A DNA stretch of 7,358 nucleotides from Kiritimatiellia bacterium. GTDB taxonomy: Bacteria; Verrucomicrobiota; Kiritimatiellia; RFP12; UBA1067. Positions 5,898-7,358 of this stretch are shown piece by piece. Numbering within the stretch: the first letter of the stretch is position 1; each line of letters opens with the position of its first letter. The notes under the pieces were generated by a model that saw nothing but the letters and a program-made list of their open reading frames with translations, was not told the origin of the DNA and made no database searches. The stretch is from contig JAEDMC010000150.1 in assembly GCA_016303225.1 (NCBI GenBank), positions 1-7,358 of the forward strand. Direction: 5' to 3'. A program made the position numbers and the translations under genes.

Positions 5898-6402
5898 TCA
5901 GTCGTGGCAGAGATAGACGCGGTAGCGCGGATCGGAGTAGGTCTCGACAAAGGCGCGGCTTTCGTCGGCATTGACGGTGGTTGGCGTGGGCAGACGCTGC
6001 TCCAGATTGCGCCGCGAATAGACTGCGTCGCCGGCGATCACCGCCGTGCGGCCGTCGGCCATGCCCGGCACGAGCACGATTGAATGCCCCGCCGTCCATC
6101 GAACTCCAGCAGATGGAAGCCAAGGACGATCGGGCAGCGCTTCTGCGGCGATCCGCCCGGCACGACCCAGCTCTCCGCCAGGTCGAAGTCGCCATAGACG
6201 ACCCGGACGATCCGTACCTTGTCTCCGGCGGCGGACTCGACCGACGGCGCCGACCCGACCGCCGCTCCGGTCCGGGGAGCTGCCGCTCGGTTTCGTCGCT
6301 CGGGTGTGCGCTTCTCCGTCAAGACAAGACTCCGTCTTCAGCCTGCCCTGCTGCCGCGCACGCGAGAACGAGAAGGATCGCTGCTGTGAGTCTTTTGAAC
6401 AT
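5898..6402 (-). pseudogene. secreted metallo-beta-lactamase-fold hydrolase (lactonase-like), frameshifted and internally deleted
   Basis: Three pieces in different frames add up to parts of one gene. The ATG at 6400-6402 starts MFKRLTAAILLVLACAAAG, a typical signal peptide, but that frame stops at 6319-6321. A second frame (~6098-6230) gives KVRIVRVVYGDFDLAES and IVLGFHLLEFDG, which match the first beta strands of MBL-fold lactonases (N-acyl homoserine lactonase type). A third frame (5901-6098) gives WTAGHSIVLV, VIAGDAVYSRRNLEQ and finally YRVYLCHD. These are the TPGHS, GDA (metal-bridging Asp) and final His segments of the same fold. The HxHxDH zinc-binding loop and about 100 residues that belong between the second and third pieces are missing at a junction near 6090-6100. 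The product cannot be active as it stands. Identity as an MBL fold is firm; the specific substrate is not. Confidence 0.75.
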
Positions 6403-6541
6403 CAGTTTAAAAAAATCTTTTCGTAAAAGACGATGCTTAGTGTCCCACATGATTAGTTCGGACGCAACGATATAATGATACTCTTTTCACAGATCTGGAG
6501 TTGTTGATTTTTGCCCGCATAAACACGTTTTTCAAGCAAGT

Positions 6542-6582
6542 AAAACGCAAGGGATCAAGTCTCCGTGTTTGGTCCCCTGCGT
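6542..6582 (-). terminator. intrinsic terminator candidate for the 6673-7358 gene
   Basis: Arms 6545-6558 and 6569-6582 pair over 14 positions. In the minus-strand transcript this gives one G-U wobble and one mismatch, with a 10-base loop. In that direction the stem is followed by TTTT (6542-6545) and then ACTTG, a short T-run. On the plus strand there is no T-run after the stem. Position and polarity fit termination of the secreted-protein gene upstream. Confidence 0.6.
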
Positions 6583-6615
6583 GTAAAACCGCTCAGTGTC
6601 TTGAACAGGAAAGAT

Positions 6616-6645
6616 AGGCGCGGAAAGCTTCAGTCATCCGCGCCT
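6616..6645 (-). terminator. hairpin just after the stop codon, possible auxiliary terminator
   Basis: AGGCGCGGA (6616-6624) and TCCGCGCCT (6637-6645) are perfect 9-base inverted arms with a 12-base loop. They lie 27 bases past the stop of the preceding gene. In the minus direction the stem is followed by ATCTTTCC, which is a poor T-tract, so alone it is a weak terminator. It may instead protect the 3' end of the message or act together with the hairpin at 6542-6582. Confidence 0.45.
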
Positions 6646-6672
6646 GTCCTGCGACCATACGCCCTGCTACGC

Positions 6673-7358
6673 CTATTCGGACCGCCGACTCCACTTGATC
6701 TTCATCGGCGTCTTGCCGCGGCGGTCGTACCAGAAGCCCAGGCCCGCCGGCACGCGGATGTCCTTGATGTAGGTCGTCTTGCGCGTCTCCGGGTCCATGC
6801 GGCTGTAGCACCAGCACCCCTTCTTCTCCAGGTACATCTTATTCTCCAGGTACATCACGTAGAGCGGCGTCTTCGTCCCGTTCGGGATCCAGATGCGGTC
6901 GTTCCTGTCGATCGTGCCCTCGAACTTGAGCTTGTTGATCTCCGTCTCCTGCGCGTAGGGGTTGCCCAAGATGTTCGAGACCACGTTCGTCGTGCCCGTG
7001 CCCGTCTCCGGCGGCGCGACGATCTCCGTCTCGACGTCCGTCGTCACGCTCTGGCCGTAGATCCAGAACGGCTTCGGCGTGCCGTCCGCGTTGAGCGGGT
7101 TCTTCCGGCAGAGCCAGAGTCCCTTGCCGCGGGCGATGCTGAGCTGGCTCGTGATCGGCTTCGAGGCGTCGTCGGAGACGATCGCCATCTTGCCGGTCGC
7201 GGACTTGGGATCGCTAATCTCGAGGCTGCTGGCCGCCGCCTCGACGTTGACCGTCTCGAGAGGGACCCACTCGCCCTCCTGGTCGACCTGGTCGACCGTC
7301 CACGCCGCGTAGGTGCCGTTCGCCACGTAGGCGAGCAGCGTGTCGTCCTCGGAGAGGT
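6673..7358 (-). CDS. secreted-type hypothetical protein, 3' part only
   Basis: The frame is open from the right edge to a TAG at 6673-6675, giving about 228 residues; the start is outside the window. A GTG at 7324-7326 is internal and has no ribosome-binding site, and the sequence before it (LSEDDTLLAYVANGTYAAW) continues the same protein. The visible order is: DTLLAYV...Y.AW near the start, GKGLWLCRKNP, PFWIYGQ, then an Asn-Ile-x-x-NP segment (SNILGNPY), DRIWIPNG, and a final VPAGLGFWYDRRG ending in KIKW. I recognise this order from large paralogous families of exported proteins in gut Kiritimatiellae/Lentisphaerae-like genomes, where they carry upstream signal peptides; their function is unknown. 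No catalytic motif or membrane segment is visible. Two hairpins follow the stop codon. Family assignment is from recollection of motif order, so moderate confidence; the coding call itself is strong. Confidence 0.75.
   Translation of the reverse strand, partial: LSEDDTLLAYVANGTYAAWTVDQVDQEGEWVPLETVNVEAAASSLEISDPKSATGKMAIVSDDASKPITSQLSIARGKGLWLCRKNPLNADGTPKPFWIYGQSVTTDVETEIVAPPETGTGTTNVVSNILGNPYAQETEINKLKFEGTIDRNDRIWIPNGTKTPLYVMYLENKMYLEKKGCWCYSRMDPETRKTTYIKDIRVPAGLGFWYDRRGKTPMKIKWSRRSE
6820..6855. repeat. 18-base tandem duplication inside the secreted-protein gene
   Basis: Units 6820-6837 and 6838-6855 match at 17 of 18 bases. They encode adjacent hexapeptides MYLENK and MYLEKK on the minus strand. 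The duplication is in frame and leaves the gene open, consistent with replication slippage adding six residues just before the conserved W/Y segment. Confidence 0.8.

Noticed and set aside
5885..5900. GGCC-GTA-GGCC mini-hairpin at the end of the MBL remnant
   Set aside because: A four-base stem with no T-run after it is too weak to call a terminator.
5827..6195. 122-codon minus-strand frame in the MBL region
   Set aside because: It is the third frame across the two real MBL segments and carries none of the fold's motifs.
6471..6476. Perfect TATAAT on the plus strand
   Set aside because: There is no -35-like hexamer 16-18 bases upstream and no plus-strand gene follows. The surrounding sequence is simply AT-rich.

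Overview
The window reads like accessory or decaying chromosome from an uncultured member of the Verrucomicrobiota/Lentisphaerota group, with Kiritimatiellae as my best guess. That placement is inference from protein style: a secreted two-domain acetyl-xylan-esterase-like hydrolase, a secreted protein with a C-terminal GFWY...I.W ending, and moderately high GC. No rRNA or other phylogenetic marker is present. All genes I can support lie on the minus strand, so the layout is best read from right to left.

Layout, right to left. At 6673-7358 is the 3' part of a large secreted-type protein that starts outside the window. It is followed by two hairpins, one of which (6542-6582) looks like an intrinsic terminator. 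At 5898-6402 is a broken metallo-beta-lactamase-fold hydrolase: it has a signal peptide, at least two frame changes, and its metal-binding centre is deleted. At 5433-5791 is an rtcB (RNA ligase) remnant: the ribosome-binding site and first codons are joined out of frame to the last ~110 codons. Fifteen bases further on begins the centrepiece, an intact 878-codon gene (2781-5417). It fuses a SEDS (FtsW/RodA) membrane polymerase to a class B penicillin-binding protein. After a 156-base gap comes an intact 668-codon secreted alpha/beta-hydrolase (618-2624). Directly behind it lies the 5' end of a threonine synthase gene (462-602). That fragment runs into a tandem repeat built on GGGGTCTGTCCCC. 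The remaining 1-411 is mostly unassigned and possibly includes the first codons of a gene running off the left edge.

The main biological point is the fusion. Normally SEDS glycosyltransferase and bPBP transpeptidase are separate proteins that form a complex. Here they are one chain, and the transpeptidase half has lost all three active-site motifs (SxxK to GLMK, SxN to RTE, KTG to MIS) while its fold-level sequence and reading frame are well kept. The SEDS half is shortened and has lost several family motifs, but it keeps an Asp that aligns with the catalytic one. This looks like a maintained pseudo-transpeptidase tethered to a reduced SEDS protein, not random decay.

The second theme is its surroundings. 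Three unrelated genes (thrC, rtcB and the MBL hydrolase) survive only as ends with the middle removed or interrupted, next to fully open neighbours. Either this is a decay zone around a retained locus, or some junctions are assembly artefacts. Read mapping would decide.
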